Made by a program: the position numbers and the translations under genes. From contig NZ_QKKX01000050.1 in NCBI RefSeq assembly GCF_003434305.1, positions 62,001-126,000 on the forward strand: DNA of 64,000 nt, read 5' to 3'. Each line of letters opens with the position of its first letter. The first letter of the stretch is position 1. Shown here in pieces: positions 24,298 through 33,469 of this stretch. The notes under the pieces are model-generated. The model was not told where the DNA came from. It was given only the letters and a program-made list of their open reading frames with translations, and made no database searches. Source of the DNA: Micromonospora sp. MW-13 (GTDB lineage Bacteria; Actinomycetota; Actinomycetes; Mycobacteriales; Micromonosporaceae).

Positions 24298-24822
24298 TCA
24301 ACGGCCGGGTTCGACGATCTCCCCCTCGATGGCACCGTCGACCACGCTCGGCTCGGCCGGGCCGGCCGGCGACTGACCGGGCGGGGTGGGCTGGCCCGCG
24401 CGGCGCACCCGCACCACCCGCGGCCCGAACAGGTCACCGGCCACCATCGACGACACCCGCCGCTCCGTGGCCCGCCGCACCCCGGCCCGGGTCAGCCGCC
24501 GCACCGGCGGCACCAGCAGCAACGCCCCCACCACGCCCGTGACCAGGCCCGGCACCGCCAACAGCAGCGCCCCCAACAACCCGACCAGCCCGTCGGTGAC
24601 CTGCGGGCCCGGCGGTTGACCGGCCTGCGCCGCCGCCCGGAAACCCCGCCACGCCCGCATGCCCTCCCGCCGCAACAACACCAGCCCCAGCAGCGACGCC
24701 GCGAACACCAGCAGCACCGCCGACCCGAACCCGACCAGCCGGCCCACCCCGACGAACACCGCCAGCTCCGCCGCCACCGCCAGCAGCGCCGCCACCGGCA
24801 CAAATCTCAGTCCTCGGCGCAT
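24298..24822 (-). CDS. fxsA: FxsA family membrane protein
   Basis: 174 residues from the ATG at 24822 (MRRGLRFVPVAALLAVAAELAVFVGVGRLVG). The three-to-four-helix FxsA core is recognisable: FGSAVLLVFAASLLGLVLLRREGMRAW, then PQVTDGLVGLLGALLLAVPGLVTGVVGALLLVPPVRR. A ~50-residue polar tail follows. FxsA is an inner-membrane protein known for relieving phage T7 exclusion by the F plasmid in E. coli; its general function is unknown. Last gene of the lnt-ppm1-fxsA group, reading towards the terminator. Confidence 0.9.
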   Translation of the reverse strand: MRRGLRFVPVAALLAVAAELAVFVGVGRLVGFGSAVLLVFAASLLGLVLLRREGMRAWRGFRAAAQAGQPPGPQVTDGLVGLLGALLLAVPGLVTGVVGALLLVPPVRRLTRAGVRRATERRVSSMVAGDLFGPRVVRVRRAGQPTPPGQSPAGPAEPSVVDGAIEGEIVEPGR

Positions 24823-24877
24823 CTCACCCCATCGGCCGTCCCGACATCCCGCCCGTCCAAGCATGACACGCCGCCGC

Positions 24878-25672
24878 TCACGGCCACCGCACCTGACCAT
24901 CGCGGGTGCCGTGCACCCCACGCCGCCACGCCGCCCGCCGGTCCTGCACCGCCCACACGCTGATCCGCCACAACGCCTCCGCGACGATCAACGGGCTCAT
25001 CTTGCTCGCCCCCCGCTCCCGCTCGGCGAACGTGATCGGCACCTCCACGATCCGTGCGCCCGCCCGATGCGCCAGCCGCGACAACTCCACCTGGAACGAG
25101 TATCCCTGCGAACACACCGACCCCAGATCCACCGCGTCCAAGGCCGCCAACCGGTACACCCGGTACCCGCCGGTCGCGTCGGCCACCGGCATCCCCAACG
25201 CCAGGCGCGCGTACAGGTTCCCGCAACGCGACAGCAGCAGCCGCCGCAGCGGCCAGTCCACCACCCTCGCGCCCCGGCACCAACGCGAACCGATCACCAC
25301 GTCGGCGTTCCCGGCGGCGGCCAGCAGCCGCGGCAGGTCCTCCGGGGCGTGCGAACCGTCGGCGTCCATCTCCACCACCGCGTCGTAACCGCGCTCCCGG
25401 GCCCACCCGAACCCCGCCAGGTAGGCGGCGCCGAGGCCCTGCTTACCCGGCCGGTGCAGCACCCGCACCCGCCCGTCGGTGGCGGCGAGCGCGTCGGCGA
25501 TCGTCCCCGTGCCGTCGGGACTGTTGTCGTCGGCGATCAACACGTCCACGTCCGGGGCGGCGGCGCGGACCCGCGCCACGATCGGGGACACGTTGTCAGC
25601 CTCGTTGTAGGTGGGGATGACCACCAGCACCCGCCCCAGCCCCGGCCGCCGCACACCCGCCGCTCCGCTCAC
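24878..25672 (-). CDS. ppm1: Polyprenol monophosphomannose synthase (GT2)
   Basis: 264 residues from the GTG at 25672 with GGAGG just upstream. Family 2 glycosyltransferase: VLVVIPTYNEADNVSPIV, then LIADDNSPDGTG (first Asp motif), VVEMDADGSHAPEDLP (DxD metal site) and IGSRWCRGARVVDWP. There is no C-terminal membrane domain. It transfers mannose from GDP-mannose to polyprenyl phosphate, giving the donor for lipoarabinomannan-type glycolipids and protein O-mannosylation. It lies 38 bases after lnt; in mycobacteria the two activities form one complex or a fused protein (Ppm1). Confidence 0.95.
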   Translation of the reverse strand: MSGAAGVRRPGLGRVLVVIPTYNEADNVSPIVARVRAAAPDVDVLIADDNSPDGTGTIADALAATDGRVRVLHRPGKQGLGAAYLAGFGWARERGYDAVVEMDADGSHAPEDLPRLLAAAGNADVVIGSRWCRGARVVDWPLRRLLLSRCGNLYARLALGMPVADATGGYRVYRLAALDAVDLGSVCSQGYSFQVELSRLAHRAGARIVEVPITFAERERGASKMSPLIVAEALWRISVWAVQDRRAAWRRGVHGTRDGQVRWP

Positions 25673-25710
25673 CGTTCCTCCGCCCCCGCCGACGCGCCGC
25701 CGACGTGTCG

Positions 25711-27315
25711 CTACCGGGCGACCGCCGACCGCCGCCGACGCAGCCACACCGCCCCGGCCAGAGCGGCCACCGCCGCGGCGGACAGTGCCGCCTCCGGCCA
25801 CACCCCGACCCGGGTGGCCACGGTGCGCCCGTCACCGAGGCGCAACTGGCGCAGCACCACGGCGCGGGTGTTGAACCCGGTGGCGTCGGATACCCGCCCG
25901 TCCGGGGCGACGAACCCGGACACCCCGACCGTGGAGGCCATCAACGACGCACGGCCGTGCTCCACCGCCCGCAACCGCACCATCGCCAACTGCTGACGGG
26001 CCTCGGCGACGTCGAACGTGGCGTTGTTGGTCTGCACCACCAGCAACTGCGCCCCACCGGTGACGGTGTCCCGGACCAGCCCGTCGTAGGCCACCTCGAA
26101 GCAGATCACGTCACCCAGCACAGCCGGGCCGGCGTCGACCACCCCGGCACGGTCACCGGCCACCATGTCGCTGCGGACCCGGTCGACCTCCTTGCTGACC
26201 ATCCGCGCCACATCCCGCAGCGGCACGTACTCGGCGAACGGCACCGGATGCCGCTTCGTGTACATCTGCTCCAGGTCCGGGCCGCTGCCCGGCCGCCACA
26301 GGATCCCCGCGTTGCGGCTCTGCCCCGCACCGGGGCCCACCAGCACCGCCCCCACCAGGATCGGCGCCCGCACCGTGTCGGCGGCCTCGCTGATCCGCTG
26401 CCCCGCCACCGGGCTACGCAACGGATCGATGTCGCTGGCGTTCTCCGGCCACACCACCAGGTCCGGCTGCGGACGCTGCCCCGCCGCGACCTGCGCGGCC
26501 AGGTCGAGGGTCGCCTGCACGTGGTTGTTCAACACCGCCTGCCGCTGGGCGTTGAAGTCCAGGCCCAGCCGCGGCACGTTGCCCTGCACCACCGCCACGG
26601 TCACCGCGCCGCCACCCCCGGCGACCCCCACCGGCACCAGCAGCCCCACCGCGAGCACCCCGGCCGCGCCCCACACCAGACCCGCCCCCACCCACCGCGA
26701 CCGCGCCGCCGCGCCCCGCCAGGGCCGCCATGCCGCCGCCACCAGCAGACCACCGGCCACGGCGACGGCGAACGTCACCAGCGGCGCCCCACCCACCGCG
26801 GCCAACCGCAACGCCGGGGACTCGTCCTGACTGAACGCCAACCGGCCCCACGGGAACCCCCCGAACGGGGCCCGCGACCGCAGCGCCTCCTGCCCCACCC
26901 ACAGCACCCCGGTCAGCGCCGGCCACGACCACCGCCACCGGTCCACCAGCGGCGACGCGTACGCCGCGGCCCCACCCAGCACCGCCACATACCCGGCCTG
27001 CAACAGCGACAACAACAGCCACGGCAGGTGGCCGGTGTGCAGGTTCGTCCACGACAGCAGCGGACCGAACAACGCCACACCCGCCACGAAACCCAACCCC
27101 ACGCCGGCCCGCACCCGACGCCGGTGCACCGCCGCGCCCAGCAACGCCACCCCCACCGACGCGGCCGGCCACCACCCGTACGGGGGGAACGCCACCAGCA
27201 TCGCCAACCCGGCGGCCACCGCCAACGGCAACGCCACCCGCAACGGCAACGGCCCCCCAGGACCGGCCTGCACCCCGGCCGCCGGACCCGACGGGCTCTG
27301 CACGACAGCCGTCAC
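25711..27315 (-). CDS. lnt: Apolipoprotein N-acyltransferase
   Basis: 534 residues from the GTG at 27315, which has a GAGG ribosome binding site. The first half has six or more membrane helices (LAVAAGLAMLVAFPPYGWW; LPWLLLSLLQAGYVAVLGG; EALRSRAPFGGFPWGRLAFSQ, the Lnt hallmark). The second half is a nitrilase-fold domain with the Glu-Lys-Cys triad: Glu in VVWPENASD, Lys in MYTKRHPVPFAEYVP, Cys in GDVICFEVAYD. Lnt adds the third acyl chain to the N-terminal Cys of lipoproteins at the outer face of the membrane. One long C-terminal helix closes the protein. First gene of the lnt-ppm1-fxsA unit. Confidence 0.96.
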   Translation of the reverse strand: MTAVVQSPSGPAAGVQAGPGGPLPLRVALPLAVAAGLAMLVAFPPYGWWPAASVGVALLGAAVHRRRVRAGVGLGFVAGVALFGPLLSWTNLHTGHLPWLLLSLLQAGYVAVLGGAAAYASPLVDRWRWSWPALTGVLWVGQEALRSRAPFGGFPWGRLAFSQDESPALRLAAVGGAPLVTFAVAVAGGLLVAAAWRPWRGAAARSRWVGAGLVWGAAGVLAVGLLVPVGVAGGGGAVTVAVVQGNVPRLGLDFNAQRQAVLNNHVQATLDLAAQVAAGQRPQPDLVVWPENASDIDPLRSPVAGQRISEAADTVRAPILVGAVLVGPGAGQSRNAGILWRPGSGPDLEQMYTKRHPVPFAEYVPLRDVARMVSKEVDRVRSDMVAGDRAGVVDAGPAVLGDVICFEVAYDGLVRDTVTGGAQLLVVQTNNATFDVAEARQQLAMVRLRAVEHGRASLMASTVGVSGFVAPDGRVSDATGFNTRAVVLRQLRLGDGRTVATRVGVWPEAALSAAAVAALAGAVWLRRRRSAVAR

Positions 27316-27394
27316 CGGCACCTCACCTGCGATCACACCGCCGAAGGCTACCCGTCCCACCGCCGCAGCACCGCCCACCCGGGGCGGAACGGAA

Positions 27395-27424
27395 ATCGGG
27401 GCGCGGCAACTGCCGCGCCCCGAT
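27395..27424. terminator. Hairpin terminator after the lysine aminomutase operon
   Basis: ATCGGGGCGCGGCA and TGCCGCGCCCCGAT (14 bases each) are perfect complements around 2 bases, so the stem closes on a slightly larger loop. It lies on the downstream side of the minus-strand operon ending at 27772 and before lnt, and probably ends transcription of the operon. Confidence 0.75.
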
Positions 27425-27771
27425 GCTCCCAGGCCCTTCCCGGCCGGTGGGGCAAGAATCAGGCACGCCGACCTTCGGACCGACCCGACGGAAGACTGGC
27501 TGCCCCCGCCTGGCCGTTGTCTACTGGCCGTGCACCTCACCCTGCCCATACACCGGTAACCGCGGCCGGTTCGCGCCGCCCCGCCGACCCCCGCCCGCTG
27601 GACCTGGCCGCCGCGACTCGAAAGTCACTCGGCCAGCGGACGAAGGGACGAAGCGAACAACAGCCGCTTCCCGTAGTAGGACTCAAAGACGGTACGTGCT
27701 GCACCCCAGGCCCTGTCAACCCACCACCGGCCTGTCGCGCCGTTCACCACGGCGTGTCGCGTCGGCGTGTC
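27425..27771. other. Intergenic region, nothing recognised
   Basis: About 350 bases between the 3' end of the aminomutase operon and its distal terminator. No gene, tRNA or repeat that I can support. Confidence 0.4.
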
Positions 27772-29109
27772 TCAATCCGTGCCGAGGTGCCGGCGCAACA
27801 ACGCCACCGCCGCCACCGGATGGTCCCCCGCCAACAGCCCACCCGCGGCCAGCACATAGTCGGTGTCCACCACCGGCCGGGCATCCCGCGGCACCGGCCA
27901 GCCACCCGCATGGTCACCCAACACCGCCCCCAACACCGCCGCCGACACCACCGGCGCGACGTGACGCAACACACCCCCCGAACCCACCAACAGCCGCACG
28001 TCCCGCAGATCCCGCCCCCCACGCTCCCCCGTCGCCCCACCCCGGGCATGCCGCCGCACCGCCACCGTCGCCGCCAACCCGGCGAACCGCGCATCCACCT
28101 CCCGCTCCACGTCACCCGCCGGCAGGAACCCCGGATCCGCCGCCCGCACCTGCGCCGCCGCCGCCAACCCGGCCTCCTCGCCACCGCCGACCAGCCGCTC
28201 CTCCACCGCCGCCCGCACCACCCCCGGGGCGCTCCACCGCATCCCCAGATCCCCCTCCACCGTCCGGGCCCGCCACAGCGTCCCCGCCACCTCCCGACCC
28301 GGACCGTCGGCCCTCTCGTCCGGCGTCAACACCGAATACACGTCCGTGGTCGCCCCACCCACGTCCACCACCACCAGATCACCACCGACCGAGTCGGCGA
28401 GGACCTCCACCCCCGTCAGCACCGCGTCCGGAGTGGCCGCCCGCACCAACCGGGCAAACCGCGACCCCCGCGACAACCGCTTCCCACCGATGACGTGCCG
28501 CAGGAACACCTCCCGGATCGCCGCCCGCGCCGACGCCGGCGCCAACACCCCGATCCGCGGCAGCACGTTGTCCGCCACCGTCACCGGCACCCCCGCGCCC
28601 ACCAGCAGCGCACCCAACCCGTCCCGCACCTGCACGTTGCCGGCCAACACCACCGGCACCCGCCACCGCGCCCGCGCCAGCCGGGTCGCGTTGTGCGTCA
28701 ACACCTCAGCGTCACCGCCGTCGGTGCCCCCGACCAGCAACACCACGTCCGGACGAGCCGCCCGCAACGCCGCCAACCCCGCCGCACCCAACCGGCCGGC
28801 GGCCACGTGCACCACGTTCGCCCCCGCCGACAACCCCACCCGCCGACCCGCCTGCGCCGTCACCAGCGGCTCGTAGCCGACCACCGCCAGCCGCAACCCA
28901 CCACCGGCCGACGAACACACGTACCACGGCGCGTCACCCACCGCGAGGCCCGCCGTCGCCGCCGCCACCGCCGCGTCCAGGCCACGCAGCACGTCACTGC
29001 CCACCGTCGTCGGCGCCGACCCCGCCGCCACCAGCCGACCGGAGTCCAGATCCACCACCGCGGCCTTCGTGTACGTCGACCCGACGTCGGCGCAGACCGC
29101 GACCCTCAC
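27772..29109 (-). CDS. MutL/GlmL-type reactivating ATPase of B12 aminomutase
   Basis: 445 residues. The GTG at 29109 overlaps the stop of the preceding gene (GTGA). ASKHA/actin-like ATPase fold: CADVGSTYTKAAVVD (phosphate 1 loop), VVDVGGATTDVYSVL (phosphate 2), LLVGGTDGGD and LLVGSGGVLRHV (adenosine loop). This is the glutamate mutase L (GlmL/MutL) family, companion ATPases that reactivate adenosylcobalamin-dependent carbon-skeleton and aminomutases by exchanging damaged cofactor. Its place as last gene after kamD-kamE-kal fits that role for the lysine 5,6-aminomutase. Codons are G-ending and rich in TTG. Confidence 0.9.
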   Translation of the reverse strand: MRVAVCADVGSTYTKAAVVDLDSGRLVAAGSAPTTVGSDVLRGLDAAVAAATAGLAVGDAPWYVCSSAGGGLRLAVVGYEPLVTAQAGRRVGLSAGANVVHVAAGRLGAAGLAALRAARPDVVLLVGGTDGGDAEVLTHNATRLARARWRVPVVLAGNVQVRDGLGALLVGAGVPVTVADNVLPRIGVLAPASARAAIREVFLRHVIGGKRLSRGSRFARLVRAATPDAVLTGVEVLADSVGGDLVVVDVGGATTDVYSVLTPDERADGPGREVAGTLWRARTVEGDLGMRWSAPGVVRAAVEERLVGGGEEAGLAAAAQVRAADPGFLPAGDVEREVDARFAGLAATVAVRRHARGGATGERGGRDLRDVRLLVGSGGVLRHVAPVVSAAVLGAVLGDHAGGWPVPRDARPVVDTDYVLAAGGLLAGDHPVAAVALLRRHLGTD

Positions 29110-29498
29110 GCCGACGCGGGCACGACCACCGTGCCGGTCGCCGTGACCGCCACCACCGGCGGATCGAGGACCTCCGCCGCCGACTCCGACCGGTCCGGAC
29201 GACCCCGACACACCACCCGCGCCTCGAAGTCGATCGTGCGGCTACGCGTCCCCACCCGGGTCACCGTCGCCGTCACCTCCAGCACGTCCCCCGCCCGCAT
29301 CGGCGCCCGGAACTGCACATCCGAATACGACGCGAACAACCCCTCGTCACCGTCGGTACGGATACACACCTCCGTCGCCACATCACCGAACAACCCCAAC
29401 GCGTACGCCCCGTCCACCAGACTCCCCGCGTAGTGCGCATGCGAGTACGGCACATACCGCCGATGCATCACCGTCAGACCGACCCGAGAATCACTCAT
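29106..29498 (-). CDS. kal: 3-aminobutyryl-CoA ammonia lyase (hotdog fold)
   Basis: 130 residues, the length of the Kal proteins of lysine fermenters. VMHRRYVPYSHAHYAGSLVDGAYALGLFGDVATEV and LFASYSDVQFRAPMRAGDVLEV show a single hotdog domain with the SHxHYAG segment. Kal removes ammonia from L-3-aminobutyryl-CoA to give crotonyl-CoA, the last dedicated step of lysine fermentation. It overlaps kamE upstream (ATGA) and the ATPase gene downstream (GTGA). Codon use includes many low-bias codons (GAT, CAT, TAT, TTG). The identity leans on genomic context as well as fold. Confidence 0.85.
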   Translation of the reverse strand: MSDSRVGLTVMHRRYVPYSHAHYAGSLVDGAYALGLFGDVATEVCIRTDGDEGLFASYSDVQFRAPMRAGDVLEVTATVTRVGTRSRTIDFEARVVCRGRPDRSESAAEVLDPPVVAVTATGTVVVPASA

Positions 29499-30247
29499 GC
29501 CTTCGCCTTCTTGCTCGTCACCAACGCGTGCACCAGATAGGAAGCCACCTCACCCGGCGTGGTCCCCCGCCCGAAAATCCGATCAACGCCCAACTCGCCC
29601 GTCATCGACTCGTCGAACCGCGGCCCACCCACGATCAACAACGGACGCCGGCCCGCCGGCATCGCCTCCCGGAACGCCGCCGACATCTCCCGCGTGTTGT
29701 GCAGATGCGCGTCCCGCTGCGTCACCACCTGCGACACCAGCACCGCATCGGCCCGCTCCACCCGCGCCGCCTCCACCAACTCCGGCACACTCACCTGAGC
29801 CCCCAGGTTCGACACCTTCAACTCCCGGTAGTACTCCAGGCCCTTCTCCCCGGCGATGCCCTTCACGTTCAGGATCGCGTCGATGCCCACCGTGTGCGCG
29901 TCCGTGCCAATACACGCCCCCACCACCGACAACTTCCGCCGCAACCGCTGCTTCACCAGCGCGTTGACCTCCTTGGCCGACAGCAGCGGAAAGTCCCGCT
30001 CCACCACCCGCACCGCCGCCAGGTCCACCAGGTGGTTCACCCGCCCATACACCACGAAGAACGTGAACCCGTCACTCATCGGCTTCGCGTGCACCAACAT
30101 CGCCGGGTCGATGCCCATCTTGTTCGCCAACTGCACCGCCGCGCCCTCGGCCCGCTTGTCATGCGGCACCGGCAACGTGAACGACACCTGCACCATCCCG
30201 TCGCCGGTGGTGTCCCCGTACGGCCGGACGATCTGCTTCTCCGTCAT
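29495..30247 (-). CDS. kamE: Lysine 5,6-aminomutase beta subunit
   Basis: 250 residues. GTDAHTVGIDAILNVKG carries the DxHxxG cobalamin motif: His118 is the lower cobalt ligand and Lys129 lies 11 residues on, where the Clostridium enzyme has His133 and the PLP-binding Lys144 with the same spacing. The Rossmann region continues with VSVPELVEAARVERADAVLVSQVVTQRD and GRRPLLIVGGPRFDE. With KamD it moves the terminal amino group of beta-lysine from C6 to C5, giving 3,5-diaminohexanoate, using adenosylcobalamin and PLP. Overlaps kamD by 4 bases (ATGA). Confidence 0.97.
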   Translation of the reverse strand: MTEKQIVRPYGDTTGDGMVQVSFTLPVPHDKRAEGAAVQLANKMGIDPAMLVHAKPMSDGFTFFVVYGRVNHLVDLAAVRVVERDFPLLSAKEVNALVKQRLRRKLSVVGACIGTDAHTVGIDAILNVKGIAGEKGLEYYRELKVSNLGAQVSVPELVEAARVERADAVLVSQVVTQRDAHLHNTREMSAAFREAMPAGRRPLLIVGGPRFDESMTGELGVDRIFGRGTTPGEVASYLVHALVTSKKAKA

Positions 30248-31881
30248 GCCGGCTGCTCCAGGATCTCCGTCGCCGGGTTGTAGTAGTCACCCTCGTGCGC
30301 CGCCACCCCCGACAGGCCCTTACCGCGATCCGCCGGCCGCTTCATGATCCCGAACGTCCCCTCGGCGATCGCCGACAACAACGACTGCTCACCGATACGC
30401 TCCAACAGCTCCACCGCCTCACTCAGAACCCGGTTCGCCCGCTGCTGGATGAACCCACCCGGCGCCGGAACGAAATCCTCCCGCAACCCACCCGCCGCAC
30501 CCAACACGTACCGCACGTTCTGCAAAGCGATGTCCCGATCCGACAGCCACGGCGTCACCACCGCCTCCGTCATCATCCCCACCAGCAGGATCCCCTGCCC
30601 CGTCATCGTCCCCACCAGATTGAAGAACCCGTCGAGCAGATTCCCCCGGAACACATCCCCCGTCATGTGCTTCGTCGGCGGCATCCACTTCAACGGCGCA
30701 TCCGGGAACAACTCCCGCGCCAACAACGCATGCGCCAGTTCGAGCCGGAACGACTCCGGCACATCCGGATTGATCTCGAACGCGTGCCCCAACCCCAACT
30801 GCCAGTCCGCCAACCCCGCCTCATGCGCGAAGTACTCGTTCAACAACTGCGACACCGTCACCGTGTGCGCCTCGTCCACCGCATCCGCCGTGGTCAGATA
30901 GTTGTCCTCACCCGTGTTGATGATGATCCCCGCCCGCGCGTGCACCTGCCGCGAGAACCGCTGGTCCACGAACGTCCGCACCGGATTGATGTCCCGGAAC
31001 AAAATCCCGTACATCGAATCGTTCAACATCATGTCCAGACGTTCCAACCCCGCCAGAGTCGCCATCTCCGGCATACACAAACCCGACGCGTAGTTCGTCA
31101 ACCGCACATACCGGCCCAACTCCCTCGACGACTCGTCCAAGGCAGCCCGCATCAACCGGAAGTTCTCCTGCGTCGCGTACGTCCCCGCGAACCCCTCCCG
31201 CGTCGCACCCTCCGGCACGTAGTCCAACAACGACTGCCCCGTCGACCGAATCACCGCGATCACGTCCGCACCCGCCCGCGCCGCCGCCTGCGCCTGCGGA
31301 ATGTCCTCATAGATGTCACCCGTCGCCACGATCAGGTAGATCCACGGCCGCTGCGCCGGATCCCCGTACCGCCGCACCAGCCGGTCCCGCTCGGCCCGCC
31401 GCCGGTCGATCCGCCGCACCCCCGCCGCCACCGCCCGCCGCGCGGCCCGCCGCGCCGCCGTAGCCGACCTCCCCACCGGCTGGCCGAACCGCACCGACCC
31501 GGCGGCAGCCTTCTGCGCCAACAACGTCACATCGCTGATCTGCTCCCGGACCAGGGCATCGAACACCGGCACCGCCACCCCGTGCCCCAACCCCACATCA
31601 GCGACCACCGCATCCACCAGACGGTTCACCCACGGAATACCGTCCGGATCCGCACCAGTCACCCCGGCCAACCGCAGCACCGCCCGCTCCACCGACACCG
31701 TCGTATGACCACGGGCCATCTCCACCACCGGCCGCCCAGCCCGACGCGCCAACTCCCGCGCCCGCGCCACCAGCACCGGATCCAGACCAAGCTTCCCCGT
31801 CACACCGCCCCCCACCACACTCGGCGACGGCGCCACAGGCGCCCGTTCCGCATCGATGATTCGCTCGCTACGCTCGCTCAC
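30244..31881 (-). CDS. kamD: Lysine 5,6-aminomutase alpha subunit
   Basis: 545 residues from the GTG that overlaps the upstream stop (GTGA). Full KamD barrel: WIYLIVATGDIYEDIPQAQ, AVIRSTGQSLLDYVPEGATR, GTYATQENFRLMRAALDE, YASGLCMPEMA, MLNDSMYGILFRDIN and MPPTKHMTGDVFRGN. The first ~28 residues (MSERSERIIDAERAPVAP...) are low-complexity and come from a short repeat-like DNA stretch, so the native start may lie nearer VTGKLGLDPVLVARARELA. It binds adenosylcobalamin and PLP together with KamE. Located mid-operon. Confidence 0.96.
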   Translation of the reverse strand: MSERSERIIDAERAPVAPSPSVVGGGVTGKLGLDPVLVARARELARRAGRPVVEMARGHTTVSVERAVLRLAGVTGADPDGIPWVNRLVDAVVADVGLGHGVAVPVFDALVREQISDVTLLAQKAAAGSVRFGQPVGRSATAARRAARRAVAAGVRRIDRRRAERDRLVRRYGDPAQRPWIYLIVATGDIYEDIPQAQAAARAGADVIAVIRSTGQSLLDYVPEGATREGFAGTYATQENFRLMRAALDESSRELGRYVRLTNYASGLCMPEMATLAGLERLDMMLNDSMYGILFRDINPVRTFVDQRFSRQVHARAGIIINTGEDNYLTTADAVDEAHTVTVSQLLNEYFAHEAGLADWQLGLGHAFEINPDVPESFRLELAHALLARELFPDAPLKWMPPTKHMTGDVFRGNLLDGFFNLVGTMTGQGILLVGMMTEAVVTPWLSDRDIALQNVRYVLGAAGGLREDFVPAPGGFIQQRANRVLSEAVELLERIGEQSLLSAIAEGTFGIMKRPADRGKGLSGVAAHEGDYYNPATEILEQPA

Positions 31882-33464
31882 GCAGACCCTTCCTCATAGA
31901 TCACCTCGCCACGCAACACCGTGCGCCGACACACCGGCAACGGCGTCACATCGTCCGCACCCCGCGCCTCCGGATCCGACGCCTGCAACACCGGCAGACC
32001 CCGATCCACCCCCGCCGGCGTCGCCCACACCGCGAACGTCGCCGCCGCCCCCAACGCCAACACACCCTCACCGTCGCGATGCACCGCCCGCCACCCACCC
32101 CGGGTATGCGCCGCGAACGCCGCCCGCACACTCATCCGCTGCACCGGACTGTGATGCGCCACCGCCGCCCGCACCGAACCCCACGGATCCAGCGGCGTCA
32201 CCGGCGAATCCGACCCGAACGCCAACGCCACCCCGACCGAGTGCATCGCCCCCACCGGGTTCGACTCCAACGACCGGTCCAACCCCAACCGCGACTCATA
32301 CATCCGACCCGCGCCACCCCACAACCGGTCGAACGCCGGCTGCACGCTCGCCACGATCCCGAACTCCACGAACCCGGCGATCAACCGCCTACTCATGAGC
32401 TCCGCATGCTCCACCCGATGCCGCGCCGCCCGCACCCGGTCCGTGCCCAACCGCTCCGCCGCCCCCGCGAACCCCTCCAACACCGTCGAGATCGCCGCGT
32501 CCCCGATCGCGTGGAACCCGCCCTGCATCCCGTGCGCCGCACAGTCCAACAAATGGTCACGCACCTGCTCCGCGCTCACATACCCGTGCCCACACGCCCC
32601 CGGCTCCCCGTCCAGGTACGCCCCCGACAGATGCGCCGTCCGCGACCCCAACGCCCCGTCCGCGAACAGATCCCCACCGGCACCCACCGCACCCAACTCC
32701 CGGGCCCGCGCCGCACCACCCAACTCACCCCAGTACCCGTACACCTCCGGCACCCCGACACCCGACAACGCCAACAGACCCGCGAAGTCCTCCTCGTCAG
32801 AGATGTCCGGCCCACCACACTCGTGCACCGCCGCGATCCCCAACGACGCCGCACGCGCCAACGCCACCCGCTGCGCGGCAACCCGCTGCACCCGCGTCAC
32901 CGACGCCAACGCCGCCGCCCGCACCACGTGGTGCGCGTCCCGCCGCAACCACCCCGAAGCGTCGAACCCCAACGCCCCAGCCGCCTCCGGACACGCCGCC
33001 AGCATCGCCTCCGACACCAACGCCGAATGGATCGACGCCTGCGACAGATACACCCGCCGACCCCCCGCCGCCCGCCCCAACCCGGCCCCGTCCGGCAGCG
33101 CCCTGTCCACCCAACCCGACTCGTCCCAGCCGTGCCCCAGCACCACCGCATCAGCCGGCAGCCCCGCCGCGAACCCCGCGACGGCGTCCAACAACCCACC
33201 CGCCGACCGCACCCCCGACAGGTCCAGCCCCGACAACGCCAACCCGGTGTCCGTCGCGTGCACGTGCGCGTCCACGAACGCCGGCGTCACCAACGCCCCG
33301 CCCAGATCCACCACCCGATCCGCCGCCGGCGCGTCCGCGTCGACACCCAACCAGGCAATCCGCCCATCCCGCACCAACAGCGCGGTGGCACCCGGATCGG
33401 CCGGACAATGCAGCACGCCACCGCGGTACAACGTCACCGGGCGCGTCGTCGAGGGGTTCGTCAT
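31878..33464 (-). CDS. Amidohydrolase (YtcJ-like, amidohydrolase_3 family)
   Basis: 528 residues. VVDLGGALVTPAFVDAHVHATDTGLAL has the HxH metal motif, GFHAIGDAAISTVLEGF the third His, RHRVEHAEL the fourth, and LAFGSDSPVTPLDPWGSV the metal-binding Asp. Soluble zinc hydrolase acting on C-N bonds; YtcJ-like members have no agreed substrate. It overlaps kamD (GTGA) and lies 5 bases after kdd, so it is an integral operon member. It occupies the place where the cleavage enzyme (kce) might be expected, which raises the idea of a branch from 3-oxo-5-aminohexanoate. That is speculation. Confidence 0.92.
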   Translation of the reverse strand: MTNPSTTRPVTLYRGGVLHCPADPGATALLVRDGRIAWLGVDADAPAADRVVDLGGALVTPAFVDAHVHATDTGLALSGLDLSGVRSAGGLLDAVAGFAAGLPADAVVLGHGWDESGWVDRALPDGAGLGRAAGGRRVYLSQASIHSALVSEAMLAACPEAAGALGFDASGWLRRDAHHVVRAAALASVTRVQRVAAQRVALARAASLGIAAVHECGGPDISDEEDFAGLLALSGVGVPEVYGYWGELGGAARARELGAVGAGGDLFADGALGSRTAHLSGAYLDGEPGACGHGYVSAEQVRDHLLDCAAHGMQGGFHAIGDAAISTVLEGFAGAAERLGTDRVRAARHRVEHAELMSRRLIAGFVEFGIVASVQPAFDRLWGGAGRMYESRLGLDRSLESNPVGAMHSVGVALAFGSDSPVTPLDPWGSVRAAVAHHSPVQRMSVRAAFAAHTRGGWRAVHRDGEGVLALGAAATFAVWATPAGVDRGLPVLQASDPEARGADDVTPLPVCRRTVLRGEVIYEEGSA

Positions 33465-33469
33465 GGCTC

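Noticed and set aside
27425..27771. Possible tRNA or small RNA in the gap beyond the aminomutase operon
   Set aside because: I found no cloverleaf, T-loop consensus or CCA end, nor a promoter and terminator pair.
25705..29433. 1242-codon open frame on the plus strand over lnt and the aminomutase operon
   Set aside because: The translation is almost only His/Pro/Arg/Gln, a shadow of GC-rich genes on the minus strand.
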